Assembly: GCA_000434735.1 (NCBI GenBank) | Contig: FR881242.1 | Span: 1 to 9,384 of the forward strand | From: Bacteroides sp. CAG:530 | Lineage (GTDB): Bacteria; Bacteroidota; Bacteroidia; Bacteroidales; Bacteroidaceae | DNA: 9,384 nt | Reading direction: 5' to 3' | Shown: one piece after another, positions 1 to 8,321 of the stretch | How the letters are laid out: the number at the start of each line of letters is the position of its first letter | Position numbering within the stretch: the first letter of the stretch is position 1 | The notes under the pieces: model-generated | Told to the model about the DNA's origin: nothing | Databases searched by the model: none | The model's input: the letters and a program-made list of their open reading frames with translations, nothing else | Translations under genes and position numbers: made by a program

Positions 1-235
1 AATATATTTGGAACTTATATCGAACTCACGTTATTTAGTTCGGAATGCGCAAAAAGCCTCCCTACTCTCCGCATCATAGCCATACGCATACAAAGAAAAC
101 ACCTGAGATATGCGTTCATTTTTCATGTAGCATACTTTTACTTGATCAAGTAGATTGGCTTTTACTATTCCACAAGGCTACGTCTGCATATATTCATTTA
201 AAATCGGTTTCAGAACACCTTCTGAAGAGGGTTAA
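1..235. other. Intergenic region, no convincing gene
   Basis: This stretch lies downstream of the minus-strand genes. I see no RNA gene or recognisable protein in it. A plus-strand reading frame at 45-272 is rich in His, Thr and Lys, has no recognisable domain and runs into the inverted repeats, so I treat it as chance. A minus-strand frame at 126-31 would encode 31 residues beginning MKNERISQVF; it is open further upstream but resembles no family I know. A perfect 14-bp DNA palindrome, TACTTGATCAAGTA, sits at 139-152. Confidence 0.5.
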
Positions 236-297
236 AAAACATTGCGATGCTCACAACAACAGAATGCGATAAGCCAACTGAAGCATCGCAATGTTTT
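231..297 (-). terminator. Possible intrinsic terminator of the DUF4185-like gene
   Basis: Read on the minus strand, AAAACATTGCGATGCT (297-282) can pair with AGCATCGCAATGTTTT (251-236), and two more T follow before AACCC. A-rich start, GC-containing stem and T tract resemble a bidirectional terminator. The 30-base loop is long and contains one arm of the competing 28-bp hairpin, so termination may depend on which structure forms. It lies about 85 bases beyond the stop codon at 383-385. Calling it a terminator is inference from shape and position. Confidence 0.45.
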
Positions 298-344
298 AGT
301 GTGTTCATCGCATTCTTTCAGTTGACTTATCGCATTCTGTTGTT
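236..344 (-). repeat. Interleaved long inverted repeats (A-B-A'-B' order)
   Basis: Two inverted repeats are interleaved here. The first pairs 255-282 with 317-344: 28 bp with one mismatch (274/325), which would be a G-U pair in a minus-strand transcript. The second pairs 236-251 with 282-297: 16 bp, perfect. In a minus-strand transcript the arms come in the order A, B, A', B'. The two hairpins therefore compete and cannot both form fully except as a pseudoknot. The core AGAATGCGAT occurs twice as a direct repeat (338-329 and 316-307, 22-bp period), and its complement lies at 270-261. The element begins 38 bases after the stop of the DUF4185-like gene. Confidence 0.85.
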
Positions 345-382
345 CGCTGTTTGCAAATATGTTTGTTTGTGTGTAGTTTTTA

Positions 383-1645
383 CTACTTTACCTTAAACAG
401 AAACTCCTTGGCCATTGAAGGAAACGAGGTTTCACCTTTCAAACGAAGAGCAACCTTTTGAGAAACCAAGTTATAATCATCCCAAGAACCAGCGGAAATC
501 ATCATCATAACATGACCATCTTCTGACATCCATTTAACAGGGAAATTTGGTTGGTAATCACCATATGTTCCCCAATTATCATCACGGTGGAAAATACGCC
601 AAGGTCCCCATGGTTCCGGTGCTTCATAGAGTGTTAACTGTGAACGAGAAGCCTCTGGATATCTCATTTGATGAATAGGCCGCGGATGCAACTCTTCATC
701 TACAAAACTGTAATTACCCATTATATAACGTTTGATTCCTGGATTATAAACCACATGATTGGAGCCTGTCATTTTATAATAACGGAACACCAATTTAGCA
801 TCCTTTTCGTCGTGGCTCCATCGTGGTTCTGCCGGATTACTTGAAGAAAAGAATTCCCAAGCATCACGCTGCAAAATTTTATCCTTAGGAACTCGACCCA
901 GCAACATACCGTCATTGTTCTCCCAATAGCTCTGATTATCATCTTCGTCACAAGGGAAATAGGCGTATACGTAACCATCACGTGCACCTTCATAGCCCTT
1001 TCCAAACTGCAAGAAATGACAAGAAGACAAACGTCCCTCAAAGAAATGGAATGGCGTAGCATGGTTGTCAAAAGTTAATCCTCCATCCTTAGAAACGGCA
1101 ATCCATCCAAAAAGATTGTGCTGACGGCGAAAAAGAGGATTATCACCATAATTTTGAGCTTCAAAACTCATGTACAACGTACCATCAATATCCAATAACC
1201 CGGATGGCTTTACGCCTTCCAAGCGTTTATCTGCCATAAGTAACGAATCGTCAGGGGTAGGAGAAGGGCAAATCATATCCATAGACCACTGTCCTACCTG
1301 AGTTAAATCACCTAAATTAAAACGCTTAAAGGTGCGTAATTTCCAAACATTCACTGTACAACCTTTATTGTCGCCTGCCCCCAAATAGATGTTATCATCC
1401 TTTCCCCAAGTGAGAGGCCACATATCACCTTCACCAGAATGATAACGATAGCGATCGAATAATACCTCCTCAATCAGTTCAGAAGGTTCATAAGGAGGAA
1501 TAGCCTTAGGATAAATATAATAATCAGCCTTTTTACCGTTAGCACAAACGCAAGGCTTGATTTCACGCTTTTGTGCGCTCAATGTAGAGGATGCTGCAAA
1601 AAGTAAAACACTCAAATAAAACAGATAATTATTCATCGTAATCAT
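383..1645 (-). CDS. Secreted DUF4185-like beta-propeller protein, putative glycoside hydrolase
   Basis: A 420-residue protein with a signal peptide: hydrophobic stretch at about 7-22, likely cut after Ala24 (TLSA|Q). The rest resembles the DUF4185 five-bladed propeller family: WPLTWGKDDNIYLGAGD at 76-92, KPSGLLDIDGTLYMSF at 146-161, SKDGGLTF at 195-202, GRVPKDKI at 250-257, NHVVYNPGIKRYIMG at 306-320 and YEAPEPWGPW at 340-349. Some DUF4185 members are endo-D-arabinofuranases (GH183), so glycan cleavage in the periplasm or at the surface is plausible, but I cannot assign substrate or catalytic residues. The start may be Met1 or Met4 (1636); Met4 gives an equally good signal peptide and neither has a clear ribosome binding site. 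A terminator and a candidate promoter separate it from the fucosidase gene, so it is probably its own transcription unit. A GH43- or sialidase-like propeller is the main alternative. Confidence 0.75.
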   Translation of the reverse strand: MITMNNYLFYLSVLLFAASSTLSAQKREIKPCVCANGKKADYYIYPKAIPPYEPSELIEEVLFDRYRYHSGEGDMWPLTWGKDDNIYLGAGDNKGCTVNVWKLRTFKRFNLGDLTQVGQWSMDMICPSPTPDDSLLMADKRLEGVKPSGLLDIDGTLYMSFEAQNYGDNPLFRRQHNLFGWIAVSKDGGLTFDNHATPFHFFEGRLSSCHFLQFGKGYEGARDGYVYAYFPCDEDDNQSYWENNDGMLLGRVPKDKILQRDAWEFFSSSNPAEPRWSHDEKDAKLVFRYYKMTGSNHVVYNPGIKRYIMGNYSFVDEELHPRPIHQMRYPEASRSQLTLYEAPEPWGPWRIFHRDDNWGTYGDYQPNFPVKWMSEDGHVMMMISAGSWDDYNLVSQKVALRLKGETSFPSMAKEFLFKVK

Positions 1646-1721
1646 TGATTATATACACTTTTTTAAATAAATAAAAAACAAAATAATATCACTGAGACCA
1701 TAACCTTCTCAGAAGATTAAC

Positions 1722-1754
1722 CAAACATAGCGTTTTAAATCTGACATGGCTAAA
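1722..1754 (-). promoter_or_regulatory. Candidate Bacteroides-type promoter for the DUF4185-like gene
   Basis: On the minus strand TATGTTTG (1729-1722) matches the Bacteroides -7 consensus TAnnTTTG exactly. Twenty-one bases upstream is TTTA (1754-1751), one base from the -33 element TTTG. Transcription would start near 1717-1714 and leave a leader of about 70 bases before the start at 1645. A short palindrome, CTTCTGAGAAG (1715-1705), overlaps the expected start site and could be an operator. The rest of 1646-1890 is AT-rich and shows no gene. Confidence 0.45.
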
Positions 1755-1891
1755 TATACAATAAAATTCGATATTCCTCTAAAGTATCTACAAAATATTT
1801 TTATCTAATTACAATAGACGTAACCATATAATAAACTACAATCTCAACTAAAACATGATAGTTATTATAATAAGATTGGAAACAAATTATA

Positions 1892-1935
1892 AAAAAGTGC
1901 ACCCCTTAGGAATTAGCATTTAGAGTGCACTTTTT
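1892..1935 (-). terminator. Intrinsic terminator after the fucosidase gene
   Basis: The arms AAAAAGTGCAC (1892-1902) and GTGCACTTTTT (1925-1935) form a perfect 11-bp inverted repeat around a 22-base loop. On the minus strand the hairpin starts 25 bases after the GH29 stop codon and ends in a run of six T (1896-1891). The A and T flanks are symmetrical, so it could work in both directions. It probably ends the fecR-susC-susD-fucosidase transcript. Confidence 0.8.
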
Positions 1936-1960
1936 ATCGATACCTAGAAAACTACATCTT

Positions 1961-3451
1961 TTATTCTTTGTATATTACATTAAATTCATAAACAGAAGGA
2001 GGAGCCAAAGCCTTTGTTACATTTAGACGAACATGTGAAGTCTGATACGGATAAGGAAAACGAATAACTTTACAATCGCGCATTGGTTCATCAGAAATGT
2101 ATATAGTTTCCCACTGTCCATTCTTTTCAATCTCTATCCGATATGATTGTATACGGTTAGTCCTATAGTTAGAAAATCCGTCATCACCATTCTTAATATC
2201 ACAACATTCAAAAATTACAATTTTATTGAATGGCTTGCTATTATCTATTGGAACAGTCAAAATAGCGGTCGTATCAGCAGCAGCCCAACGAGTCTGCATA
2301 CCTCCATCTGTAGCATATTTTGCTCCGTACAACGACTCATTATTCTCATAGACAGAACTAGCAAATGCCGGTGATTGTAAAGATAAGAAAGAACCATTTT
2401 TTGGAAGCGGCATTCCTTTTCTTAAACCTAAGCGTTTACCCAAAGCAATCACTGTATTTGCCTCATGCTCCCTAATTCGACCTGTTTGATCTGCTGGAAC
2501 ATTTACAACCAATGTGTTATCATTATCTGTACACCAGTAAAATAATTCCTCAAGTTCATCTAAGTCTCTAACAGGAGTAAGTTCTTTTTTCTGAAACCAG
2601 TTCCATGCATTACTGATACAAAGTGTATGCTCAAATGGCAGATAAAAAGACTGACCATTATGCAAATACTGCTTTTTATCTTGTTTATGAGCTATCTTCG
2701 GATCCCAAAGTCGAAAATCACTAGGAAAATATTGAAAAGCATATTTATTATCTACAATCATTGAATCAGGCAATGCAAAATCACGCTCTCCTTCCTTCAA
2801 AACAATAGTGTGATTAACACCAACAGCACAATGTGGTTGAAGTCTTTTAATCATAGAGTAGATTTCAGGCAAACGCCACTCTTCAGGCTTCTTATCCCAT
2901 CCACCGTCTAACCAAACTTCACAAACAGAACCATAGTTAGTCAAAAGTTCCGTCAACTGATTCGACATATACTTAATATACTCATCAAAATCAGCCTTTT
3001 TATAAACTGGCTCATGGCGATCCCAAAGTGAATAATAAATCGCAAACTGCAATCCATATTTTTTACAAGCATCAGATACAGCCTTCACAATATCAGTTTT
3101 TACTGGCGAAGAAGCAACATCATACGTTGTATATCGGCTATTCCACAGACAAAAACCATCATGATGCTTAGTTACCAAAAGAACATATCGAAAACCTGCA
3201 TCACGCGCTACACGTACCCATTGGTCACAATCCAAGGAATCCGGGCAATACTTATCCACAGGAATAGTTCCATCCGACCATTCTTTGTCAACAAACGTAT
3301 TAATTCCAAAATGAATAAACATCCCATATCCTCTTTTCTGCATTTCCAACTGCGTCTGATTAGGACAATCTGCCGAAACTATTTCTTGAGCCTTGAGCAT
3401 ACTTGCAGAAAGCACAAAAAATAATAGCAAAACTAAAAAATTATGTTTCAT
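1961..3451 (-). CDS. Secreted GH29 alpha-L-fucosidase with C-terminal F5/8-type domain
   Basis: A 496-residue enzyme expected to remove terminal alpha-L-fucose from glycans in the periplasm or at the surface. Signal peptide 1-21 (SMLKA|Q). The GH29 barrel covers about 30-340: GYGMFIHFGINTF (41-53), TKHHDGFCLW (94-103) and VWLDGG (179-184), where Asp182 is the expected nucleophile. LPFEHTLCIS (271-280) corresponds to the conserved W-E motif of the family, with Glu274 a possible acid/base, and NTLVVNVPADQTGRI (312-326) is the typical end of the barrel. Residues about 375-496 look like an F5/8 type C (CBM32-like) beta-sandwich: YATDGGMQTRWAA (379-391), NRIQSYRIEI (432-441) and a C-terminal SVYEFNVI. 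It starts 20 bp after the susD stop, so it is the last gene of the operon. Linkage specificity (alpha-1,2 or alpha-1,3/4) cannot be told from the sequence. Confidence 0.93.
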   Translation of the reverse strand: MKHNFLVLLLFFVLSASMLKAQEIVSADCPNQTQLEMQKRGYGMFIHFGINTFVDKEWSDGTIPVDKYCPDSLDCDQWVRVARDAGFRYVLLVTKHHDGFCLWNSRYTTYDVASSPVKTDIVKAVSDACKKYGLQFAIYYSLWDRHEPVYKKADFDEYIKYMSNQLTELLTNYGSVCEVWLDGGWDKKPEEWRLPEIYSMIKRLQPHCAVGVNHTIVLKEGERDFALPDSMIVDNKYAFQYFPSDFRLWDPKIAHKQDKKQYLHNGQSFYLPFEHTLCISNAWNWFQKKELTPVRDLDELEELFYWCTDNDNTLVVNVPADQTGRIREHEANTVIALGKRLGLRKGMPLPKNGSFLSLQSPAFASSVYENNESLYGAKYATDGGMQTRWAAADTTAILTVPIDNSKPFNKIVIFECCDIKNGDDGFSNYRTNRIQSYRIEIEKNGQWETIYISDEPMRDCKVIRFPYPYQTSHVRLNVTKALAPPSVYEFNVIYKE

Positions 3452-3471
3452 AAAGCAATCAACTCATTATT

Positions 3472-5001
3472 TTACCATTCCGGATTCTGAACTAAAGAGC
3501 CTTTCGATAGATCGACATCATTCAAAGGTATAGCCCATAAATAATCACGTTTCGGATTGAATTTGCGTGTTTCTACCCATACATATTCACCATTAACTTT
3601 CTTTCCATATACTGGCTTAGTCACAGCAGCTTCTGTTGTCTTCCAATGACGTGTATCATAAAGATAAACTCCTTCGAACGCAAATTCCACACGTTTTTCC
3701 TTGCGGATTGACTGTCGCATTTCTTCTTTTGTCAGATTGTCTGGTAAAGCAGGAAGCCCAACACGGTCTCTCACATCATTCACAGCCTTGTATACACTTT
3801 CATCCGGTCCAGACACTTCATTCTTGGCTTCAGCATATATCAACAAGATTTCAGCATAACGAATATAGATAAAATTCGTCCATCCAGGATAGTTCATTCC
3901 ATCATTTTCCGGATTAATATATTTCCTGATGGAATATCCAGTACGGGTTGAGTTACCTAAAGCAGCCCCTGAACTATATGTTTTACCAGCAATAACGCTA
4001 CCATCATACAATATTGTGTAATCCAAGCGTGGATCTCGGTTGGCAAACGGATTATTTTCATCATAAAGTGCTGACTCACTAATCGATTTACCATCTGTAC
4101 ACTCATATAGATCAACCAAATCTTTAGTTGGAGATATTGCTTCCCATCCCCCCATCATTTGTGGAGCAAAATACTGATCTATCCAGCTACCCAAGTCGTA
4201 ATCTTTTGCATTTTCCATATACTGATGATCAAAAATCACCTCTTGGTTATTTTCATTATGTGGAGAAAACAGTTCCTCATAGTTAGGATATAAAGAATAG
4301 AGATTCATATTCATAACATCTTTTGCATACTTAGCAGCATCTTCATATTTATTCATAAAATTACTAATAACCGCCTTTTCTGCCAGAGCTGCGCCTTTTG
4401 TAGCACGACCTACTTTTGCCTGCTTTTCCGGAAGTAAAGAAGCTGCCCTATCGAGATCTGCAATCACAAAATTATAGACCTCTTCATCCGTGTTGCGTGC
4501 TGGTATCGTTTCATTTAATTCCAACGGTTTTTCAAGCAAAGGAACTCCACCATACAAACGCAGCAATGTCGCATAAAAATACCCACGCAAAAAATAGGCT
4601 TCACCCTTATAGACATTTTTATCTTCTTGTGACATTTCAACCTGGTCTATATTCTGCAAGCACACGTTACAACGACGTATACCTTGGTAAGTATTTCGCC
4701 ATACCTGCTGAAAATGAGAATTAGAAGAAGTAGCTGTGCCTGCAGATATTTCTCCCTGAGCATTGTACACATGTACCGGAACAGCATTATCCGTATAACC
4801 GTCCAACATAATTACAAAATTTCCTGGTTCTAGGGTATATCTGTATAAAGAGGTGGTATATTTTTCCACATCATCCTGACTTTTCCAAAATGAAGCATCA
4901 GATAATTCGTCTCTGGGTATTTCATCCAAAAAATCATTATTACATCCAGTCAGCATACCTGTAAATAAAACAGATGCCAATAAAATATATTTAATATTCA
5001 T
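3472..5001 (-). CDS. SusD/RagB-family glycan-binding outer-membrane lipoprotein
   Basis: A 509-residue surface lipoprotein that captures glycan and acts as the lid of the SusC transporter. A lipoprotein signal ends in the lipobox LTGC, so Cys20 is acylated, and NNDFLDEIP follows as in many SusD proteins. The SusD/RagB helical fold shows in EAYFLRGYFYATLLRLYGGV (134-153), NRDPRLDYTI (321-330), IRYAEILLIYAEAKNE (380-395), the KEKRVEFAFEGVYLYDTRHW segment (434-453) and the family-typical C-terminus with LWAIPL (488-493) and QNPEW. Length is normal for the family. It follows susC by 17 bp, which suggests coupled translation. SusD proteins are too diverse to predict the bound glycan; the adjacent fucosidase points to a fucosylated one. 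Confidence 0.96.
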   Translation of the reverse strand: MNIKYILLASVLFTGMLTGCNNDFLDEIPRDELSDASFWKSQDDVEKYTTSLYRYTLEPGNFVIMLDGYTDNAVPVHVYNAQGEISAGTATSSNSHFQQVWRNTYQGIRRCNVCLQNIDQVEMSQEDKNVYKGEAYFLRGYFYATLLRLYGGVPLLEKPLELNETIPARNTDEEVYNFVIADLDRAASLLPEKQAKVGRATKGAALAEKAVISNFMNKYEDAAKYAKDVMNMNLYSLYPNYEELFSPHNENNQEVIFDHQYMENAKDYDLGSWIDQYFAPQMMGGWEAISPTKDLVDLYECTDGKSISESALYDENNPFANRDPRLDYTILYDGSVIAGKTYSSGAALGNSTRTGYSIRKYINPENDGMNYPGWTNFIYIRYAEILLIYAEAKNEVSGPDESVYKAVNDVRDRVGLPALPDNLTKEEMRQSIRKEKRVEFAFEGVYLYDTRHWKTTEAAVTKPVYGKKVNGEYVWVETRKFNPKRDYLWAIPLNDVDLSKGSLVQNPEW

Positions 5002-5018
5002 AATAAACTGTTTTTCTA

Positions 5019-8000
5019 TTAAAATGATACATTAACACCAAAAGAATAATTTCTTGTCAAAGGATAATAGGTCTTAGTTGTAACCATTTCAGGATCTAGA
5101 CCATCAAAACCTGTAATTGTAAATAAGTTATCGATACTGCAATACAATCTTAATTTGGATACTCCAATATTGGTCAGAACATTACGTGGTAGAGAATAGC
5201 CTATTTGCAGATTTCTCATCTTCAGATAAGAAGCATTCTGTGCCCAAAAAGAAGAAGTCATATAATTTCTGCTAGAACTACTGATCGTCAAGCGAGGATA
5301 TGAAGCATTAGGATTATCTGGAGTCCATCTATCAAGCCAACATTCAGTTACTTTTCCACCATTATAGAAAGCCTTGCTAATTTCATTTGCCACTAAACCT
5401 TTAACCATACCGGCACCTTGCAACAAGGCTGTAAAATCAAAATTCTTATACTCAAAATTCAAACGCAAACCGAAATTTATTTTAGGGAATGTAGAGCCCA
5501 AAGACTGACGATCATTTTGGTCAACAATATTATCACCTGTCAAATCACGATATTTCAAATCTCCTTTTTGTGCTCCCCAAACCTGTTTCGGAGAGTTCTC
5601 AATTTCTTGTTCTGATCTGAAAATACCATCACAAACATATCCATAAATATTATCTACTGGATCTCCAACAGAACGTCCTGGTATATCGCCTCCACTAAGG
5701 TCAGTAATCTTGTTATTAATATAACTGAAATTAAAAGAGGCCGAATATTTAAAGTCATTCACCTTATTGCGATGAGTTAATGCCAATTCAACACCTGTAT
5801 TACGAACCTTACCGGCATTCTGCATCGGAGCATCTACACCAACTAAATCAGGTATAGGTAATTTCAATAAAATAGCATTAGTATTCTTAATAAAGAAGTC
5901 ACCTGTAAAAGAAAGTTTTCCTCCCCAGAAATCAGCATCAACGCCAATATCAGTCTGGTTGGTCTTCTCCCAAGTGATAGCTGTATTGGCCATTACATCA
6001 TTGATTGAAATGCCAGAATAAAGAGCGTTACCGAAACTATAGTCATAACCAAAAGCATATGTGTTATAGAAAGAATAATCATCTATCTCCTGATTACCTA
6101 ACTGACCCCACGAAGCTCTAATTTTAAGATTGTCTACCCAATCTACTTTGAAAAAGCTCTCTTCAGACAGACGCCATCCTATAGAGAATGAAGGGAATAC
6201 ACCAAAACGATTATTTTTAGGAAAACGAGAAGATCCGTCATAACGTACGTTAGCTTCAAACAAATAACGACTGTCAAAATCATAATTTACACGACCAAAA
6301 ACCGAGCGTAAAGCATAAGCTACACTAGTACCTGCAGTCTCTTGAGTGGTCACATCTCCGGCATTAATTTCTCCAATCATGTTATTCGTCGGAAGATCTT
6401 TCCTCAAAGCACTCAATAATCTATATTCGTTATGTATCTGTGAATATCCAAGCAAAGCCTTTATTCCATGTTTTCCAAAAGTTTTATCATAATCCAAATA
6501 AGCTTGCAAATTCAATTCTAACGACTTTTTGTCCATATCCTTCACTAAACTACGTGTCGACTTAATTGGCTCTTCAGAATCTGCTGTATAGAAATTCATC
6601 TTTTTCTGAAAAACATAAGTATCTTTCAAGTAATAGGTTGCAGCAGCATTTCCTCGCAAATTCAAACCATCCATAATCTTATATACGAAAGAAGCATTAC
6701 CCTGAAAGTTATAGTTATAAACATGAGAAACGCCACTATTACGAGCCTCAGCCACAGAGTTGTGTTCATTAAGAAACAAACCATAATTTCCATTACTAAA
6801 CTGAATAGGAGTGGTTGGGGTTTCACGGAATGCATGATACATGATATTAAACATATCAGTATCCGGATTGCTAACAGAAGATGTAGCAGGTGCCATACGG
6901 TCATCGCGTGAAGCCGATAAATTCAAAGCCACATCTAGCCTTTTATTAATCTTAGCATCTATATTTGAACGAACATTAAAACGATTATATGATACATTCT
7001 GCATCAAACCGTCCTTCTTGTGGTATCCTACCGCCAAAGAATAGCGTATACCTTCATTTCCTCCAATTACACTTAGGTGGTGATTATGGAACAAACCATT
7101 CTCACTCAAAAGAGCATCTACTTGGTTGCTGTTGGCAAAATGATCAGGATCATTACCTAAGCGAATCTTTTCCATGTCAGTAGTCCCGAACGGAGCGCTA
7201 GACTGGTCGTTACTGTATGCTTCATTTAGCAATGTAGCATAATTGTAAGAATCCAGAAAGTTCGGAAGACGACATGCAGATTGCCAGCCTATATAGCCAT
7301 TATAAGATACAACAGGTTTACCAACAGCTCCTCGTTTAGTTGTAATAAGAATAACACCGTTGGCTGCACGTACTCCATAAATGGAAGATGCAGCAGCATC
7401 CTTCAGTACAGAGATACTTTCTATATCATTCGGATCAACATTCGACATAGAAGATTCAACACCATCTATAACTACCATTGCTTCGGCATTTCCCAACGTT
7501 CCGATACCTCTGACACGCAGATTTCCGGCATCGACACCTGGTTGCCCTGTGTTTTGTACAATTGTAACACCGGCAATCTGTCCGGTTAACATATTTACCG
7601 TATTAGACGTTGTACGGTTTTCTAACATTTCAGATTTTACAGTACTTACAGCCCCTGTCAAATTTACTTTCTTTTGTGTTCCGTAACCTACAACTACAAC
7701 CTCATTCAGGTTTTGTGAATCATCAGATAGAATCACATTAAAAGAACTCTTACCACTCACAGGTATTTCTTTTGTTAAATAACCAATATAAGACACCTGC
7801 AAAACTCCATTATTTTGTACATCCAAAGAGAATTTTCCATCCATATCAGTTACAGTTCCGTTTGTGGTTCCCTTTTCAACCACATTCGCACCGATTATCG
7901 GTTCACCTGTCGCATCTTTAATAATGCCTGATATCCTTTTTTGTTTCTGCTGTTGTAAATTCGTATCCTGATAGTGCTCTTTTTTAGAAATAACTATCAT

Positions 8001-8279
8001 TTTTCCCTGAATAGTCCAAGTTAGATCTTCACCTAAAATAGAGGTCAACACATCCTCGAGAGAAGCATTTTCAAAATTCTCCGTAATTAACTTATCTTCA
8101 TTAACTACACCTTTCTTATAAATAATAGAAAATTGCAGTTGTTTCTCCACTTCTTTTAAAGCTGTTTTTAAGGAAGCTTCTTTAAATTGATAAGTTACTT
8201 TTTGTGCATTCATAGTCATTGAACCGGACAGTAATAATGCCACGATCAAAGACCTTCCAACATGTTTCTTGTAATTCAT
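5019..8279 (-). CDS. SusC/RagA-family TonB-dependent transporter with N-terminal STN signalling domain
   Basis: A 1086-residue outer-membrane transporter that imports oligosaccharides with its SusD partner, powered by TonB. Signal peptide 1-25 (MNA|Q). Domains in order: an STN (secretin/TonB short N-terminal) domain at about 28-98; a carboxypeptidase-D-like beta-sandwich at about 115-190 (SGIIKDATGEPIIGANVVEK at 117-136, then TDMDGKFSL); a conserved LNEVVVVGYG segment at 191-200, in the TonB-box region; a plug at about 200-317 with LRVRGIGTLGNAEAMVVIDG (254-273) and the SusC signature SVLKDAAASSIYGVRAANGV (290-309); then a beta-barrel ending in the terminal Phe of NVSF. STN domains are typical of transporters that signal to a FecR-type anti-sigma factor, and such a gene lies 42 bp upstream. 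The start is supported by the signal peptide; the leader is AT-rich without a Shine-Dalgarno, usual for the phylum. No disruption is visible. Confidence 0.97.
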   Translation of the reverse strand: MNYKKHVGRSLIVALLLSGSMTMNAQKVTYQFKEASLKTALKEVEKQLQFSIIYKKGVVNEDKLITENFENASLEDVLTSILGEDLTWTIQGKMIVISKKEHYQDTNLQQQKQKRISGIIKDATGEPIIGANVVEKGTTNGTVTDMDGKFSLDVQNNGVLQVSYIGYLTKEIPVSGKSSFNVILSDDSQNLNEVVVVGYGTQKKVNLTGAVSTVKSEMLENRTTSNTVNMLTGQIAGVTIVQNTGQPGVDAGNLRVRGIGTLGNAEAMVVIDGVESSMSNVDPNDIESISVLKDAAASSIYGVRAANGVILITTKRGAVGKPVVSYNGYIGWQSACRLPNFLDSYNYATLLNEAYSNDQSSAPFGTTDMEKIRLGNDPDHFANSNQVDALLSENGLFHNHHLSVIGGNEGIRYSLAVGYHKKDGLMQNVSYNRFNVRSNIDAKINKRLDVALNLSASRDDRMAPATSSVSNPDTDMFNIMYHAFRETPTTPIQFSNGNYGLFLNEHNSVAEARNSGVSHVYNYNFQGNASFVYKIMDGLNLRGNAAATYYLKDTYVFQKKMNFYTADSEEPIKSTRSLVKDMDKKSLELNLQAYLDYDKTFGKHGIKALLGYSQIHNEYRLLSALRKDLPTNNMIGEINAGDVTTQETAGTSVAYALRSVFGRVNYDFDSRYLFEANVRYDGSSRFPKNNRFGVFPSFSIGWRLSEESFFKVDWVDNLKIRASWGQLGNQEIDDYSFYNTYAFGYDYSFGNALYSGISINDVMANTAITWEKTNQTDIGVDADFWGGKLSFTGDFFIKNTNAILLKLPIPDLVGVDAPMQNAGKVRNTGVELALTHRNKVNDFKYSASFNFSYINNKITDLSGGDIPGRSVGDPVDNIYGYVCDGIFRSEQEIENSPKQVWGAQKGDLKYRDLTGDNIVDQNDRQSLGSTFPKINFGLRLNFEYKNFDFTALLQGAGMVKGLVANEISKAFYNGGKVTECWLDRWTPDNPNASYPRLTISSSSRNYMTSSFWAQNASYLKMRNLQIGYSLPRNVLTNIGVSKLRLYCSIDNLFTITGFDGLDPEMVTTKTYYPLTRNYSFGVNVSF

Positions 8280-8321
8280 ACGAATTTAATTTAGATTTGG
8301 TTAAACAATATAATAATTGCG

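Noticed and set aside
31..126. Minus-strand frame of 31 residues starting MKNERISQVF
   Set aside because: The composition looks somewhat coding-like, but it is short, has no recognisable family and no ribosome binding site or promoter; could be a remnant of a lost gene but not supportable.
139..152. 14-bp palindrome TACTTGATCAAGTA as an operator
   Set aside because: No promoter or gene start is nearby, so there is nothing to regulate; recorded only in the region note.
45..272. Plus-strand 75-residue reading frame
   Set aside because: Composition is odd, no domain is visible, and it ends inside the inverted-repeat element; most likely chance.
236..344. CRISPR array based on the repeated AGAATGCGAT core
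   Set aside because: Only two direct copies, 22-bp period, and the units are arms of inverted repeats; no spacers or cas genes.
6662..7686. Several 60-100 residue reading frames on both strands inside susC
   Set aside because: They are shadows of the long, clearly coding susC frame, without domains of their own.
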